64,000 nt of DNA from Sphingomonas montana (GTDB lineage Bacteria > Pseudomonadota > Alphaproteobacteria > Sphingomonadales > Sphingomonadaceae): positions 248,001 to 312,000 of the forward strand of contig NZ_MOLY01000046.1 in the NCBI RefSeq assembly GCF_001956315.1, given 5' to 3'. Below are positions 1 through 9,642 of this stretch, piece by piece (within the stretch, counting starts at the first letter, position 1; every line of letters starts with the position of its first letter). The notes under the pieces were generated by a model. It was not told where the DNA came from, searched no databases, and was given only the letters and a program-made list of their open reading frames with translations. A program made the position numbers and the translations under genes.

Positions 1-932
1 AGTCGGGTCGCCCGCTGCTGATCATCGCCGAGGATATCGAGGGTGAGGCGCTTGCCACGCTGGTCGTGAACAAGCTGCGCGGCGGCCTGAAGGTCGCAGC
101 GGTCAAGGCGCCCGGTTTCGGCGATCGTCGCAAGGCGATGCTGGAAGACATCGCGATCCTGACGAAGGGCGAGATGATCTCCGAGGACCTCGGCATCAAG
201 CTCGAGAACGTCACGATCGAAATGCTCGGCACCGCCAAGCGCGTGTCGATCGACAAGGACAACACCATCATCGTCGATGGTGCGGGCGACGGCGAGAACA
301 TCAAGGGCCGCGTTGACGCGATCCGTCGCCAGATCGAGAACACCGCGAGCGATTACGACCGTGAGAAGCTGCAGGAGCGTCTGGCCAAGCTGGCCGGCGG
401 TGTCGCAGTCATCAAGGTTGGCGGTTCGACCGAAGTCGAAGTCAAGGAGCGCAAGGACCGCGTCGACGACGCCCTGCACGCCACGCGCGCAGCCGTCGAA
501 GAAGGCATCGTCCCCGGTGGCGGTACGGCCCTGCTGTATGCGACCAAGGCGCTAGAGGGCATGAAGGGCGTCAACGACGACCAGACCCGCGGCATCGACA
601 TCATCCGTCGCGCGCTGCAGACGCCGCTTCGCCAGATCGCACAGAATGCAGGCTTCGACGGCGCAGTCGTCGCAGGCAACCTGCTTCGCGAGAATGACGA
701 GACGATGGGCTTCAACGCATCGACCGACGTGTACGAGAACCTCGTCGCGGCCGGTGTGATCGACCCGACCAAGGTCGTTCGCACCGCGCTTCAGGACGCA
801 GCCTCGGTTGCCGGCCTGCTGATCACGACCGAAGCGGCCGTTTCGGACGCAGCGGAAGACAAGCCATCGTCGGGCGGCATGCCCGGCGGCGGCATGGGTG
901 GAATGGGCGGCATGGGCGGCATGGACTTCTAA
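1..932 (+). CDS. groEL: Chaperonin GroEL (60 kDa chaperonin), C-terminal part; 5' end outside the window
   Basis: About 309 codons are present, open to the left edge with the reading frame starting at base 3, so roughly the last 57% of a ~547-residue GroEL. The visible part begins in the apical domain ([19 protein letters not shown]), continues through [17 protein letters not shown], and ends with the usual intermediate and equatorial segments ([13 protein letters not shown]). The Gly/Met-rich tail closes with GGMGGMDF, the signature of group I chaperonins. GroEL forms the ATP-driven double-ring folding chamber with GroES in the cytoplasm. groES would be expected to the left, outside the window. 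A strong terminator hairpin follows directly. Identity is certain; only the 5' boundary is unknown. Confidence 0.98.
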   Translation, partial: SGRPLLIIAEDIEGEALATLVVNKLRGGLKVAAVKAPGFGDRRKAMLEDIAILTKGEMISEDLGIKLENVTIEMLGTAKRVSIDKDNTIIVDGAGDGENIKGRVDAIRRQIENTASDYDREKLQERLAKLAGGVAVIKVGGSTEVEVKERKDRVDDALHATRAAVEEGIVPGGGTALLYATKALEGMKGVNDDQTRGIDIIRRALQTPLRQIAQNAGFDGAVVAGNLLRENDETMGFNASTDVYENLVAAGVIDPTKVVRTALQDAASVAGLLITTEAAVSDAAEDKPSSGGMPGGGMGGMGGMGGMDF

Positions 933-961
933 GTCCCGCCATCCTGACAACCAACCGACAG

Positions 962-993
962 GAAGGGCTGGGGAGCGATCCCCGGCCCTTCTT
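962..993 (+). terminator. Rho-independent terminator of groEL
   Basis: A stem of GAAGGGC-t-GGGG pairs with CCCC-g-GCCCTTC around a loop of about six bases, starting about 30 bases after the groEL stop. The downstream T-rich stretch is short (CTT), as is common in GC-rich alphaproteobacteria. Confidence 0.8.
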
Positions 994-1094
994 GCGTTCG
1001 CCACGCTTACGCGCCGGCGCGTGCCGTTAGCTTCTCATTAACCCTTTTTCGGCAAGCATCGCACCCGAAGCGGGGGGCAGCGGGAGCCGGACGG

Positions 1095-1946
1095 ATGACC
1101 AACAGCAACAGCCTGCGCCGATGGACGGCGGCCGCATTTGCCGGCGTATCGGTTCTGGCGCTGGACGGATGTGCGACGCGCGGCGTGCCAGTCGCCGCGT
1201 TGCCCGCTCCAGTGCCGGTCGCCGCGCTGCCGCGCCCGGTCCTGCCGGCCGGTATTCCGGAGCGGCTGGCGGTTCCGATCAGGGATGCGGCCGGTACCTA
1301 TCGCACGATCAACTATGCGCTGACGCCGGATCAGGTCGCCTGGCATGTCCGGTCGGCGCTGAACGTCGCGGTGCTGTCCTGCCGCGGGCCGGATGAGGCG
1401 GTGATTACCGCCGACTATAATGCGTTGCTCAAGCGGCAGAAGCTTGTGCTCGCCGCCGCGTATGAGCGGGTACAGGCACAGTTTCGGCGCACAGGCGGTG
1501 CTGGATGGCAGTCCGCGCAGGACGCCCATTCGACGCGGGTCTATAACTTCTTCGCGCTGCCGCCCGCCAAGCCGGGATTCTGTGCCGCAGCGACCGCGCT
1601 GCTGACCGAATCGCGGAGCGTGGAGCCGGCGACGTTCGCCAGCTTCGCGGAGGCCGCACTGCCCCGGCTGGAGGCGCCGTTTACCGACGTCTATCGCAGC
1701 TATGACGGATACCGCCGCGAACTGGCGGCATGGGAGGCACGCCAGCCCGGCGTGACGATGCAGGCGCAGGCTTTGCCGACCCCGGCACCGGCCCCGCAGG
1801 CGGCCGTCGCGACGAAGGTTGCTGCACCGGCCGCGGCCGCGGCGCGCACGGCGTCACCGCGGCTGGAATATGTCGGGCTCGACACGCTGATGGATTGGCA
1901 GCCGGTCGCGGTGCGTCGGAACGAGCAGCTCGCCGCGATCCACTGA
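1095..1946 (+). CDS. Hypothetical secreted or envelope protein with Ala/Pro-rich C-terminal linker
   Basis: A 283-residue protein of unknown function. Residues about 8-27 form a hydrophobic export signal ending at LALDGC. A lipoprotein cysteine is possible, but Asp-Gly before Cys is not a canonical lipobox. The middle (about 55-200) is a mixed-charge domain with paired cysteines that could form periplasmic disulphides (VLSCRGPDE and PGFCAAAT). Residues about 215-255 are a low-complexity Ala/Pro/Thr stretch, followed by a short conserved-looking tail (LEYVGLDTLMDW). Codon use matches the neighbours. It stands alone after the groEL terminator. I do not recognise the family. Confidence 0.7.
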   Translation: MTNSNSLRRWTAAAFAGVSVLALDGCATRGVPVAALPAPVPVAALPRPVLPAGIPERLAVPIRDAAGTYRTINYALTPDQVAWHVRSALNVAVLSCRGPDEAVITADYNALLKRQKLVLAAAYERVQAQFRRTGGAGWQSAQDAHSTRVYNFFALPPAKPGFCAAATALLTESRSVEPATFASFAEAALPRLEAPFTDVYRSYDGYRRELAAWEARQPGVTMQAQALPTPAPAPQAAVATKVAAPAAAAARTASPRLEYVGLDTLMDWQPVAVRRNEQLAAIH

Positions 1947-1992
1947 GCGATTCGGATGTGAACCGGTGGGGACGTTCGGCGTTTTTGTCCGC

Positions 1993-2214
1993 ATGAAGAA
2001 TGATATCGCAAAGTCCCGCTCCGCGCCGGACAGGCACCGTGCGAAGCTGCGGCTTCGTGCGGGCAAGCGCGTTTCGCTGACGCTGCAGCTTGATGTGAGC
2101 AGCGGTGGACTGTTTTCCATCGGTGTGCTGGTTTCGAGCATCCTGCTGTCCACCGCGATCGTGGTCCGTTCCGCGAAAACGTTACCTTTTGCCGCGGCCG
2201 ACGACGAGGCCTGA
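1993..2214 (+). CDS. Small single-pass membrane protein, unknown function
   Basis: A 73-residue ORF starting at MKNDIAKS. The frame is open further upstream, but this ATG gives a sensible charged N-terminus. A basic cytoplasmic half (RHRAKLRLRAGKR) is followed by one hydrophobic helix at about residues 42-62 (SIGVLVSSILLSTAIVV) and a short acidic tail (AADDEA). It lies 46 bp after the preceding unknown gene in the same direction and may be co-transcribed with it. No homolog family recognised; too small for certainty. Confidence 0.5.
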   Translation: MKNDIAKSRSAPDRHRAKLRLRAGKRVSLTLQLDVSSGGLFSIGVLVSSILLSTAIVVRSAKTLPFAAADDEA

Positions 2215-2377
2215 GCGCGCGCGACGGTGGTCGCGACCCATCAACGCTGACGGCGGTTGCCGGCCAGGCTGATTTCCGCGGGCTTCGCCAAGCGGCAAGT
2301 CAGCCGACCATCTACTCTCCCGATAGTTCGAGACGTCTCGCAATAGACGGGATCGCGTTCGGCCTTTCCAGACACAG

Positions 2378-2410
2378 GAACGCCGGCAAGACGATGTCTT
2401 GCCGGCGTTC
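2378..2410 (-). terminator. Perfect 15-bp hairpin after the TonB-dependent receptor gene
   Basis: A perfect inverted repeat with 15-bp arms (GAACGCCGGCAAGAC and its complement) and a 3-base loop, 17 bp beyond the stop codon of the leftward receptor gene. It lacks an obvious T-run on the minus strand, so it may terminate weakly or mainly protect the 3' end of the mRNA. The rest of 2215-2427 shows nothing further. Confidence 0.65.
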
Positions 2411-2427
2411 GATGCTTGGGACCGGTC

Positions 2428-5400
2428 TTAGAAGCTGAAGCGTGCGCCGACCCGGACCGAGTAGAGCGAGAGGTTGGGCAGCAACGCGGCCCTCGGCTCG
2501 CTCGGCGACGAGTAGACGTAGCGACCGCAGGTGTTGGCACCAACCGCCTCGCAGGCAACCCGGATCGGGGTCTCCGTGTAGGGGAAGCCGAACTGGCGGA
2601 GCGAGCCCCACTTGTTGTTCAGCAGGTTGCCGAGGTTCTCGATGTCCGCGAAGAGCGAGAAGCGCGATGTCCCGATGAATGCCGGAACTTCCTGCTCGAC
2701 GTGAAGATCGATCTTCGTGAACCAGGGCGAGCGGAACGCGTTACGCGGTGCGATCTTGCCCTGATACTTATTGAGCTTGCTAGTGGTGATCAGGTTTTCA
2801 AAGCGCGCCTGCGTAGCCGCATTGTCGTATCGTACCAACGGATCGCCGCCGACCGTCGGGACGTAGAGCAGGTTTCGCCCACCGACGCCGACGACACCGA
2901 ACACCGCACTGCGACCCTGAGAGGGATCGAACGTCGTGTAGCTGAAGGGACGACCGCTCCGGGTTTCGCCGAACAGGGTCGCCGAGGTGTTGAAGTCGCC
3001 GAAGAAGGCTCGGACAAAGCTGACGTTGTATTTGACCTGATATTTGGTTTCTTCGTTCGACGTGCCGTAGGTCGCCTGATTGCTCCCGTTGAAGGCGCCG
3101 CTGTTGTAGTTCGAGCCTGCCGTCGACGAGGTGGCGGGGGCTTCGTCGGTTACATCCTGATACGTGAAGCTTGCACCAAAGCTGAGCCCGAGATCGAACG
3201 ATTTTTCGAAGCGGGCGACGGCGACGTAGCTGCGGCCACGCTTTACGTTCGTCAACAGGATGTCCTGGTTGGTATCGGCAGCGAGGAGCGCGTCGGTCAG
3301 GCCGGCTTCCGCGATACGCCGGTAACGCTGGCGACCATCCGGGGTGAGCGAGCCGGGGATCGGCACCGACCGGATGTCGCGGAACGCGACCTGGTTGCGC
3401 ACAGCCGAGTAAAGGAAGTCGACGCCGAAGTTCCACTTGTCACCAAGCGGGCCAAGATCGGCTGAATAGTCGGTCGACAGGGTGGCACGCCACTGCGACG
3501 GCAGCTTGAAGTTCGGATCGAGCGCATTCGTGGTCGCGGTCGTGGCGAGCGTCCCGTTCTGCAGCAGCGTACCTGCAGCCGGGGCGATGGCAGTGCCGTT
3601 GACGTTGGTCAGGATCGCCGAACCCTGCGCCGGCGTTGCGCCGGTGTAGGAGGTGGAGTTGTTGTTCTGACGGACGTCGATCGAATTGGTCAGGATGCCC
3701 GTGTTCGAGAAGCTGTTCGAAATATAGACGTCCGGCGCGCCGCCGGCGAAGATGCCGACGCCACCGCGGAACAAGAGGCGCTGCACCGGCTTGAAGTTGA
3801 AACCGATGCGTGGCTGGAACACACCGCGACCGTTGATGAAGCTGGTGTTGTCGAACCCGTAGCGTGCCAGGAAGTTCGGGTTCTGCCTCGCAGCGCTGTG
3901 GCCGCCAAACAGATCGTAGCGCGCACCGTAGGTGAGGGTCAGCATGTCGTTGACGCGCCAGTCGTCCTGGATGCCGAACGTGTAGGTCTGGTACCCGAAC
4001 TGTGCTGCGGCGTCATTTTCGTTGAGCGTGGTGGCGTTCTGGTAGCGCAGACGCTGTGCGTTGCCGGCCGCGAAGTCGGCGATCGAGTCGAAGTAATAGT
4101 CGCCGGCCGAACGCTGCAGGAACTGGTTGAACGTGTCGTTGTCCTGATATTCCGCGAGGATCTTCAGTTCGTGACCGTTGAGCGTCAGGCGCGCCAGACC
4201 GGAGAAACCGTAGGTCTTGCTGGTCAGCGCGTTCGACTGGCGGGAGATGTCCGGACCGAACGAGACGGTAGGCACGCCGTTCGGGCAGACGGTCGACAGG
4301 GACGTAGTCGTCAAAGCCGAACCGGTCGCCGTGCCGCGATCCGAGGTCGGCGCGGTGCAGACCTGGAACTGACCGAAACCACGACCCAGGATCGGGTCCT
4401 GACCGCGCTTATAGTCCTTGTAGAAGCCGCGGATTTCGGTCGAGAACGTGTCGGACCAATCCGAGTTCAGCTGCGCGATGCCGGAGTGGAGGCGGTTGGA
4501 GGCGCGATAGCCGTTCGACCGAAGACCGAGCGACGGCGTCGCCGTGCTGGTCGACGAGTTCTGGCCGATCAGGATCGAGTCCTTGGTGTAGGTGTAGGTC
4601 AGCGAGGCGCGCTGCGTATCCGAAAGGTTCGCGTCAAGCTTGGCGACGACACGGTCGTCGCGATCGTCCGAGTTGCTGAGCACGCCGCCGGTTTCGTAAC
4701 CGTAGCGGCTCTGTGCGATCTGGGTGACCTGATCGATCAGCGCGGTGGTGAGGTTCGGGATGCCGACGCCGGCGCCGCCGTCGCTTGCACCTTCGAAGAT
4801 CGGCGTGCCGGCACGGATCCGTTCACCGGCAACCATGAAGAACAGCTTGTCCTTGATGATCGGGCCGGACAGCTGGACGCCGTAATCCTCGGACTTGAAG
4901 TTGGGGATGACGACCCGGCGGTTGCCGATCGTCTTGTCGCCGTTCAGTTCGTCGTTGGTCTGGCTGTAGAAGCCGGTGCCCTGGAAATCATTGGTGCCGG
5001 AGCGCAGCACGATGTTGATGGCGCCGCCCTGGAAATTGCCTTCGCGAATGTCGAACGGCGCGATCTTGACCTGGAACTGGCCGATGGCGTCGAGCGGCAC
5101 GGGGCCGCGACGGCTTGGCAGACCATCCGGGTTCAGACCGAAATTGTCGGAAACCGCGACGCCGTCGACCGAGAAGCGGTTGAAGCGCGGGTTCTGACCG
5201 GCGAACGACACGGCACGGTTGTTGGCGAGATCGAGCGAGGCGAACGGATCGCGGCGGGCGAGATCGCGGATATCGCGGTTGATCGAGGCGACCTGAGCGA
5301 TCTCGGTCCGGCTGAGCACCGTGCTGGGGCCCTGCGACACGCTGCTGGCGTTCGACGCGGAGGCGGTGATGACGACTTCTTCGCCCGCATCGGCGCTGTT

Positions 5401-5727
5401 CGCCGCGGTCAGGGTGATCGGAACCTCATAAGCCTGGCCGACGATGGTGAAGATGTCGGTGATGGTGGCATCGGTGTAGCCCGGCGCGCTGACAGCGACG
5501 CTGAACGGGCCGCCGACGCGCAGGCCGTTGGCGTTGAAGCTGCCCGACGCATCGGTCGTCAGCGTCGAGCGGGTGCCCGTCGACGGGTTGGCGACGACGA
5601 CGGTCGCACCGGCAACCGGCGCGCCATTCGCGGTGACGGAACCGCGGATGATCGACGTGGTTTCCTGCGCATAGGCCGCCGGCGATGCGAGCGCGACGAC
5701 CGCGCAGCCGATCAGAAACTTGTTCAT
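2428..5727 (-). CDS. TonB-dependent receptor, Oar-like (carboxypeptidase-regulatory-like domain plus beta-barrel)
   Basis: A 1099-residue outer-membrane protein. The start MNKFLIG, 7 codons inside the longest frame, gives a clean signal peptide ending at AAYA/Q. Residues about 25-105 form a carboxypeptidase-regulatory-like Ig fold (SIIRGSVTANGAPVAGATVVV). The plug domain follows (RDLARRDPF, RFNRFSVDGVAVSDNFGLNPDGLP, GGAINIVLRSGTNDF), then a very long beta-barrel ending in the terminal aromatic signature RVGARFSF. This domain order is typical of Oar-type receptors, which are larger than classical siderophore receptors; substrates are mostly unknown (peptides or complex organics are possible). 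It is monocistronic. The ligand cannot be told from sequence. Confidence 0.93.
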   Translation of the reverse strand: MNKFLIGCAVVALASPAAYAQETTSIIRGSVTANGAPVAGATVVVANPSTGTRSTLTTDASGSFNANGLRVGGPFSVAVSAPGYTDATITDIFTIVGQAYEVPITLTAANSADAGEEVVITASASNASSVSQGPSTVLSRTEIAQVASINRDIRDLARRDPFASLDLANNRAVSFAGQNPRFNRFSVDGVAVSDNFGLNPDGLPSRRGPVPLDAIGQFQVKIAPFDIREGNFQGGAINIVLRSGTNDFQGTGFYSQTNDELNGDKTIGNRRVVIPNFKSEDYGVQLSGPIIKDKLFFMVAGERIRAGTPIFEGASDGGAGVGIPNLTTALIDQVTQIAQSRYGYETGGVLSNSDDRDDRVVAKLDANLSDTQRASLTYTYTKDSILIGQNSSTSTATPSLGLRSNGYRASNRLHSGIAQLNSDWSDTFSTEIRGFYKDYKRGQDPILGRGFGQFQVCTAPTSDRGTATGSALTTTSLSTVCPNGVPTVSFGPDISRQSNALTSKTYGFSGLARLTLNGHELKILAEYQDNDTFNQFLQRSAGDYYFDSIADFAAGNAQRLRYQNATTLNENDAAAQFGYQTYTFGIQDDWRVNDMLTLTYGARYDLFGGHSAARQNPNFLARYGFDNTSFINGRGVFQPRIGFNFKPVQRLLFRGGVGIFAGGAPDVYISNSFSNTGILTNSIDVRQNNNSTSYTGATPAQGSAILTNVNGTAIAPAAGTLLQNGTLATTATTNALDPNFKLPSQWRATLSTDYSADLGPLGDKWNFGVDFLYSAVRNQVAFRDIRSVPIPGSLTPDGRQRYRRIAEAGLTDALLAADTNQDILLTNVKRGRSYVAVARFEKSFDLGLSFGASFTYQDVTDEAPATSSTAGSNYNSGAFNGSNQATYGTSNEETKYQVKYNVSFVRAFFGDFNTSATLFGETRSGRPFSYTTFDPSQGRSAVFGVVGVGGRNLLYVPTVGGDPLVRYDNAATQARFENLITTSKLNKYQGKIAPRNAFRSPWFTKIDLHVEQEVPAFIGTSRFSLFADIENLGNLLNNKWGSLRQFGFPYTETPIRVACEAVGANTCGRYVYSSPSEPRAALLPNLSLYSVRVGARFSF

Positions 5728-6003
5728 GTGCGTGCAATCCCCAAGCATGTACGCGACATCTGCCAGTCTGGCTTCGACCCTGGCACCGTTCGCCTTGGCC
5801 CTTTGGCCTTAGGTTCCGAGCGATGCGGGCCGCGATGTGGCGCTGCAACGACACGGCCGGTAGCCGAGTCCGATGGGGTAACCAAGGCTTGTGAACGCGG
5901 CGTGATTCGCGGCAGGCCGGTCATACGACGCGATATATAAGTCTCGGAATGGCGGAAAAGCGGGACTTTTCAGGGCTGTCATTCCAGCGTCACATATTAC
6001 GCT

Positions 6004-6825
6004 ATGAGAGCAGGGTTGCGGCTCGGGCGGTCTGGTTCCACGATCAACTATCGAATATCCGAGGCTGTGATTTTCGCGCAACACACCGGGTCGGCTTTCC
6101 TCCTGTTGGCAGGGCTCTTCGGGCTGATCGTGGGTAGCCATCTTGCCACGATCGCGCTGCGCTGGCCGGTCGGGCGGTCGTCCGCCATGGGGCGTTCGGC
6201 CTGCGACGGATGTGGACGAACCCTGCGAATCGCTGAACTGGTGCCGCTGCTGTCCTGGCTGATACTGCGCGGGCGGTGCCGGCGGTGCAGTGCGCGGATC
6301 GATCCGCGTCATCCCGCCGTCGAGGCCGCTGCCGCCGGGCTGGCCGTGCTGATGGCCTGGACCCTGCCGCCGGCCGCCGCGATCGCCGGGATGGGGCTGG
6401 CGTGGACGCTGCTGCTGCTGACCGTGCTGGACCTGGACCATTATTGGCTGCCGGACCGGTTGACGCTGCCGTTGCTGGCGGGTGGTCTGGCGGTTGCGGC
6501 GGGGGGCGTCGGGCCGGACCTGACGGACCGGGCCATCGGCGCGGTGGCCGGCTGGGGGGTGCTGGCCGCGGTCGCGCTGATATATCGCCGGTGGCGCGGC
6601 CGGGACGGGCTGGGGGGGGGCGACCCAAAATTGTTCGGCGCGGTGGGCGCCTGGGTCGGGTGGCAGATGCTGCCGACGGTGCTGACGATCGCCAGCGTCA
6701 CCGGGTTGCTGGTCGTGCTGGCGGGTGCGGTGGCGCGTCGGCGCATTTCGGCGGCGACGCAGATGCCGTTCGGGCCGTTGCTGGCGCTGGGGGCGGTCGT
6801 CGGCTGGGTGTGGGTCGGACGGTGA
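6004..6825 (+). CDS. Prepilin peptidase / leader peptidase, family A24 (GspO/PilD-like)
   Basis: Inner-membrane aspartic protease that cleaves and N-methylates type IV prepilins or type II secretion pseudopilins. Visible hallmarks are the N-terminal zinc motif CDGC...CRRC, the first catalytic Asp in LDLDHYWLPD, the second in the GxGD-type motif GGGDPKLFGAVGAWVG, and about seven hydrophobic segments. The length of 273 residues is normal. The ATG at 6004 is upstream of a GTG at 6067 (VIFAQHTGS) that would place the N-terminus closer to the first helix and may be the real start. No pilin or secretion genes are adjacent, so the substrate is encoded elsewhere. Confidence 0.9.
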   Translation: MRAGLRLGRSGSTINYRISEAVIFAQHTGSAFLLLAGLFGLIVGSHLATIALRWPVGRSSAMGRSACDGCGRTLRIAELVPLLSWLILRGRCRRCSARIDPRHPAVEAAAAGLAVLMAWTLPPAAAIAGMGLAWTLLLLTVLDLDHYWLPDRLTLPLLAGGLAVAAGGVGPDLTDRAIGAVAGWGVLAAVALIYRRWRGRDGLGGGDPKLFGAVGAWVGWQMLPTVLTIASVTGLLVVLAGAVARRRISAATQMPFGPLLALGAVVGWVWVGR

Positions 6826-6844
6826 GGGCGCGCAACCCCCGATA

Positions 6845-7870
6845 TCAGGACGCGACGGGGAAGCAGGCCGGTGCGCGCGACGCCGTGCAGATCCGGTTGG
6901 CGGCGGCACGATCCGCGATCGGCCCGAGTTGCAGGCGGACGACCGCGCCGGCCTTCTGATAGGTGGGCACGAGGTTCGCGAGGGCGGGCGAGCGCGCACG
7001 CAACGCGGTCCATGCGGTGCGCGCAGCCGCTTCGTTGCCGTAGGCGCCGACCTGAACGCGCCAGCGGCCACCGGCGGCCGGTGCCGCGGGCTTGGCTGCC
7101 GCGACCTTTGGCGCGACGGGTTTCGGTGCCGTTGGCTTTGCGGCCGGTGCGGGCGCGCGATCGGCGGTGCGGACCGGCACCGGTTTTGGAGTTGGGCGCG
7201 GTGCTGCTGGAGCCGGACGCCCGGTTCGCGATGCGGTGGCGACGCGCGTGGTGGCGGGCGGGGCGGACTTGCGCATGCCGGCGGCCAGCTTGAGGCCGCG
7301 GGCGCGCTCGGCCGCCGGGATGAACTGGTTCATCTGCTGCAGCGTGGCGGTGGCCTGCGGCAGGCCGGCGGCGGCGGACGCGGTCATCATCGCATAGGCG
7401 CGCGGCCAGTCCTTGGCGACATTCTCCCCGTTGAACAGCGCTGTGCCGTAGAGATATTGCGCGCGGGGATCGCCGCGGTCAGACGCCTTGGACAGCCAGG
7501 GGAGCGCGCCGACACGGTCGCCATTCTGGAACATGATGAGGCCAAGGTAGCCGCCGGCCTGTTCATGGCCCTGTTCGGCGGCCTTGCGATACCAGCTTTC
7601 CGCGATCCGCTGGTCCGCTGGAACACCGCGGCCGAGCTTGTAGGCTTGCGCCATGTTGAACTGGGCGTCGGCATCGCCGCGTTCGGCCGGACCGCGCCAT
7701 GCGGCGATCGCGCCCGGATAATTGCCGTCCTGCCACAGATCGACCCCGCGTTTGACCACCGGATCGGCCGGAACCGGTTCGGGGGGCGCCGTGGGTGCGC
7801 GTGGCGCCTGCGCGACCGCGGCGGCGGCGGAAAGGGCGATCAGCGTCGCGGCAAGACGGGCAGGATGCAT
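6845..7870 (-). CDS. Sel1-repeat protein with C-terminal SPOR domain
   Basis: Start taken at MHPARL (10 codons inside the longest frame), giving a signal peptide that ends at AAAVAQA. Residues about 40-190 contain Sel1-like/TPR repeats (DAQFNMAQAYKLGRGVPAD, AESWYRKAAEQGHEQAGGYLGL, RAQYLYGTALFNGE). Residues about 210-265 are an Ala/Pro/Lys linker. The last ~75 residues are a SPOR domain (GRWRVQVGAYGNEAAARTAW...VRLQLGPIADRAAANRIC), which in characterised proteins binds denuded peptidoglycan at division septa. A periplasmic cell-wall or division role is inferred. It is convergent with the prepilin peptidase gene and divergent from a second SPOR protein gene. Confidence 0.88.
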   Translation of the reverse strand: MHPARLAATLIALSAAAAVAQAPRAPTAPPEPVPADPVVKRGVDLWQDGNYPGAIAAWRGPAERGDADAQFNMAQAYKLGRGVPADQRIAESWYRKAAEQGHEQAGGYLGLIMFQNGDRVGALPWLSKASDRGDPRAQYLYGTALFNGENVAKDWPRAYAMMTASAAAGLPQATATLQQMNQFIPAAERARGLKLAAGMRKSAPPATTRVATASRTGRPAPAAPRPTPKPVPVRTADRAPAPAAKPTAPKPVAPKVAAAKPAAPAAGGRWRVQVGAYGNEAAARTAWTALRARSPALANLVPTYQKAGAVVRLQLGPIADRAAANRICTASRAPACFPVAS

Positions 7871-8154
7871 CGGATTCCCCGGAATAAGCGGCACGGCCAA
7901 GCGTTTCGCATAGCAGGGGCGCGGTTAACAGCCCGTTTGTCCGGGCCGCCCGCATGTCCGCCGGCCGGTCCTTAACGCTTTGTTCGCCTTCCGCAGCGCA
8001 TGTTCCGGCGGAACGAAGGGGACGGACCTGTGCGCGACGTCAAGTCAGGACATGATGGTGCCGACGGACCCGGCGTGGCCGTGGATCGGCACAAGCCCGC
8101 GCCCCGCCGGCAATATCGTCTCGCCGCCGCCCCTGTCTGCTGGAAGGCATCCGC

Positions 8155-9558
8155 ATGAATACCCGGTTTCTGAACCACGTCGCCGTCTGCGCGCTGGCCA
8201 CCACGCTGCTGGTGGTCGGGTGCAAGCCGGGCGGCGAGGCGCGCGTCGCATCGGCATCGTCGCGGGCGCCGTCGGCGGGGAAGGTGGCGGCGCAGTTCGC
8301 GGCGATGGGCGAAACCGCGATGCGGAATCGCAACGGGTCACTGGCCGTGGCGATGGCGGAGCGCGCGGTTGTGTCGCAGCCGGGAAGTGCGCGATATCGC
8401 GCGCAGCTGGGCCAGTCCTATCTGCTGGCGGGTCGGTTCGCGTCGGCCATCGATGCGTTCCGCGATGCGGCGGCGGTGGCACCCGACGATGGCCGGGTGC
8501 TGCTTGGCATGGCGCTGGCGCAGGGGGCGCTGGATCGGCAGGCGGCGGCGCGCGCGTCGATCGCGGCGGCGGACGGCAGGATCGGTGCCGCCGATCGCGG
8601 CCTTGCATTGGCGCTGGCCGGCGACGGGGACGGCGCGATCGCGCTGCTGGAACCGGCGGCGCGAATGGCGGATGCGACGCCCAAGACGCGGCAGAACCTG
8701 GCGCTTGCCTATGCCCTTGCCGGACGGTGGGACGAGGCGCGCGCGGTCGCCGCACAGGACCTGCCGGCGGACGCGGTGGATGCGCGCATGCGGGCCTGGG
8801 CAGCGCTTGCCAAGCCGCAACCGCGCGTCGACCGCGTCGCGGCGTTCCTGGGCGTGACGCCTGCGGCGATCGACGCGGGCATGCCGACCCAGTTGGCGCT
8901 GGGGGGGCCATCGGTCGTGCCGGCCGTGCCGATGATCGCGACGCCTGCACCGGCACCCGTTGCGGTTGCGGCAGCGGACCCGGTTCCGGTGCGGGCGGTG
9001 ATACGGGCCGCCCCCGAACCGGCGCCTGCGGCAGTGGCGATGGCGACTGGCGAGGTTCCGGAAGCAACGCTGCTGATCGCGCGGGCGGAGGATGACGTGC
9101 CGACGGCCGCGGCCAGGACACCAGCTACGCCTCCGGCGTTGCTGATGGAACGGCAGCCCGAGCCGGCGGCCATGCCGGAGCGCGTCCGCCGGCGGGTTGC
9201 GCCACCCGCGATGCTGATGCGGGCGGCCTATGTCGCACCGGCGCCGAAACGCGGGCAGTGGGCAGTGCAGCTAGGCGCATTTTCCAGCGGCCGATCGATT
9301 GAGGACGCCTGGGACAAGGTAAGCCGGACGGTGCATCCGGTGGCGGGCATGGTGCCGCTGTCGTCGACCGTCCGCACGCGCGGGACATTGTTCCAGCGAT
9401 TGGCCGTCGGCGGGCTCGCCAGTCGCGCCGACGCGGTGGCGCTGTGCATGCAGGTGCGCGCGGCGCGCGGCGTATGTTTCGTCCGGACCACGGATGGCGA
9501 GGCGCCGGTGCGGATGGCGGATCGCAAGGTCGCCGCGACGAGACTGGCGTCGCGTTAG
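8155..9558 (+). CDS. TPR lipoprotein with C-terminal SPOR domain
   Basis: A 467-residue lipoprotein. Signal peptide with lipobox LVVGC (Cys about residue 23). TPR repeats at about 45-190 (GSARYRAQLGQSYLLAGRFASAIDAFRDAAAVAPDD and following), then a TadD-like stretch. A long Ala/Pro/Val-rich linker spans about 235-345. The C-terminal SPOR domain covers about 360-445 (GQWAVQLGAFSSGRSIEDAWDKV...LFQRLAVGGLASRADAVALC). It shares architecture with the divergently transcribed Sel1-SPOR protein at 6845-7870. A role in septal peptidoglycan or envelope assembly is inferred from the SPOR domain. The 284-bp divergent region probably carries both promoters. Confidence 0.87.
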   Translation: MNTRFLNHVAVCALATTLLVVGCKPGGEARVASASSRAPSAGKVAAQFAAMGETAMRNRNGSLAVAMAERAVVSQPGSARYRAQLGQSYLLAGRFASAIDAFRDAAAVAPDDGRVLLGMALAQGALDRQAAARASIAAADGRIGAADRGLALALAGDGDGAIALLEPAARMADATPKTRQNLALAYALAGRWDEARAVAAQDLPADAVDARMRAWAALAKPQPRVDRVAAFLGVTPAAIDAGMPTQLALGGPSVVPAVPMIATPAPAPVAVAAADPVPVRAVIRAAPEPAPAAVAMATGEVPEATLLIARAEDDVPTAAARTPATPPALLMERQPEPAAMPERVRRRVAPPAMLMRAAYVAPAPKRGQWAVQLGAFSSGRSIEDAWDKVSRTVHPVAGMVPLSSTVRTRGTLFQRLAVGGLASRADAVALCMQVRAARGVCFVRTTDGEAPVRMADRKVAATRLASR

Positions 9559-9601
9559 AGCGCGACCCGTAGCGGCTTGCGGTATCGACCTCGGCTCCGT
9601 T

Positions 9602-9627
9602 CGGCTTCGTGGCATCTTTCGAAGCCG
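9602..9627. terminator. Possible shared hairpin between convergent genes
   Basis: CGGCTTCG pairs with CGAAGCCG around a 10-base loop, between the SPOR lipoprotein stop and the stop of the leftward dihydroorotase-like gene. No clear T-run; tentative bidirectional terminator. Confidence 0.35.
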
Positions 9628-9642
9628 CTTCTGCGGCGCATC

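Noticed and set aside
3898-5940. 680-codon ORF on the + strand opposite the TonB-dependent receptor
   Set aside because: Antisense shadow from GC-rich third positions; no domain, start signal or plausible composition. The same holds for long antisense frames at 19724-21943, 22568-24604, 29812-31929, 32303-34378 and 43273-45162.
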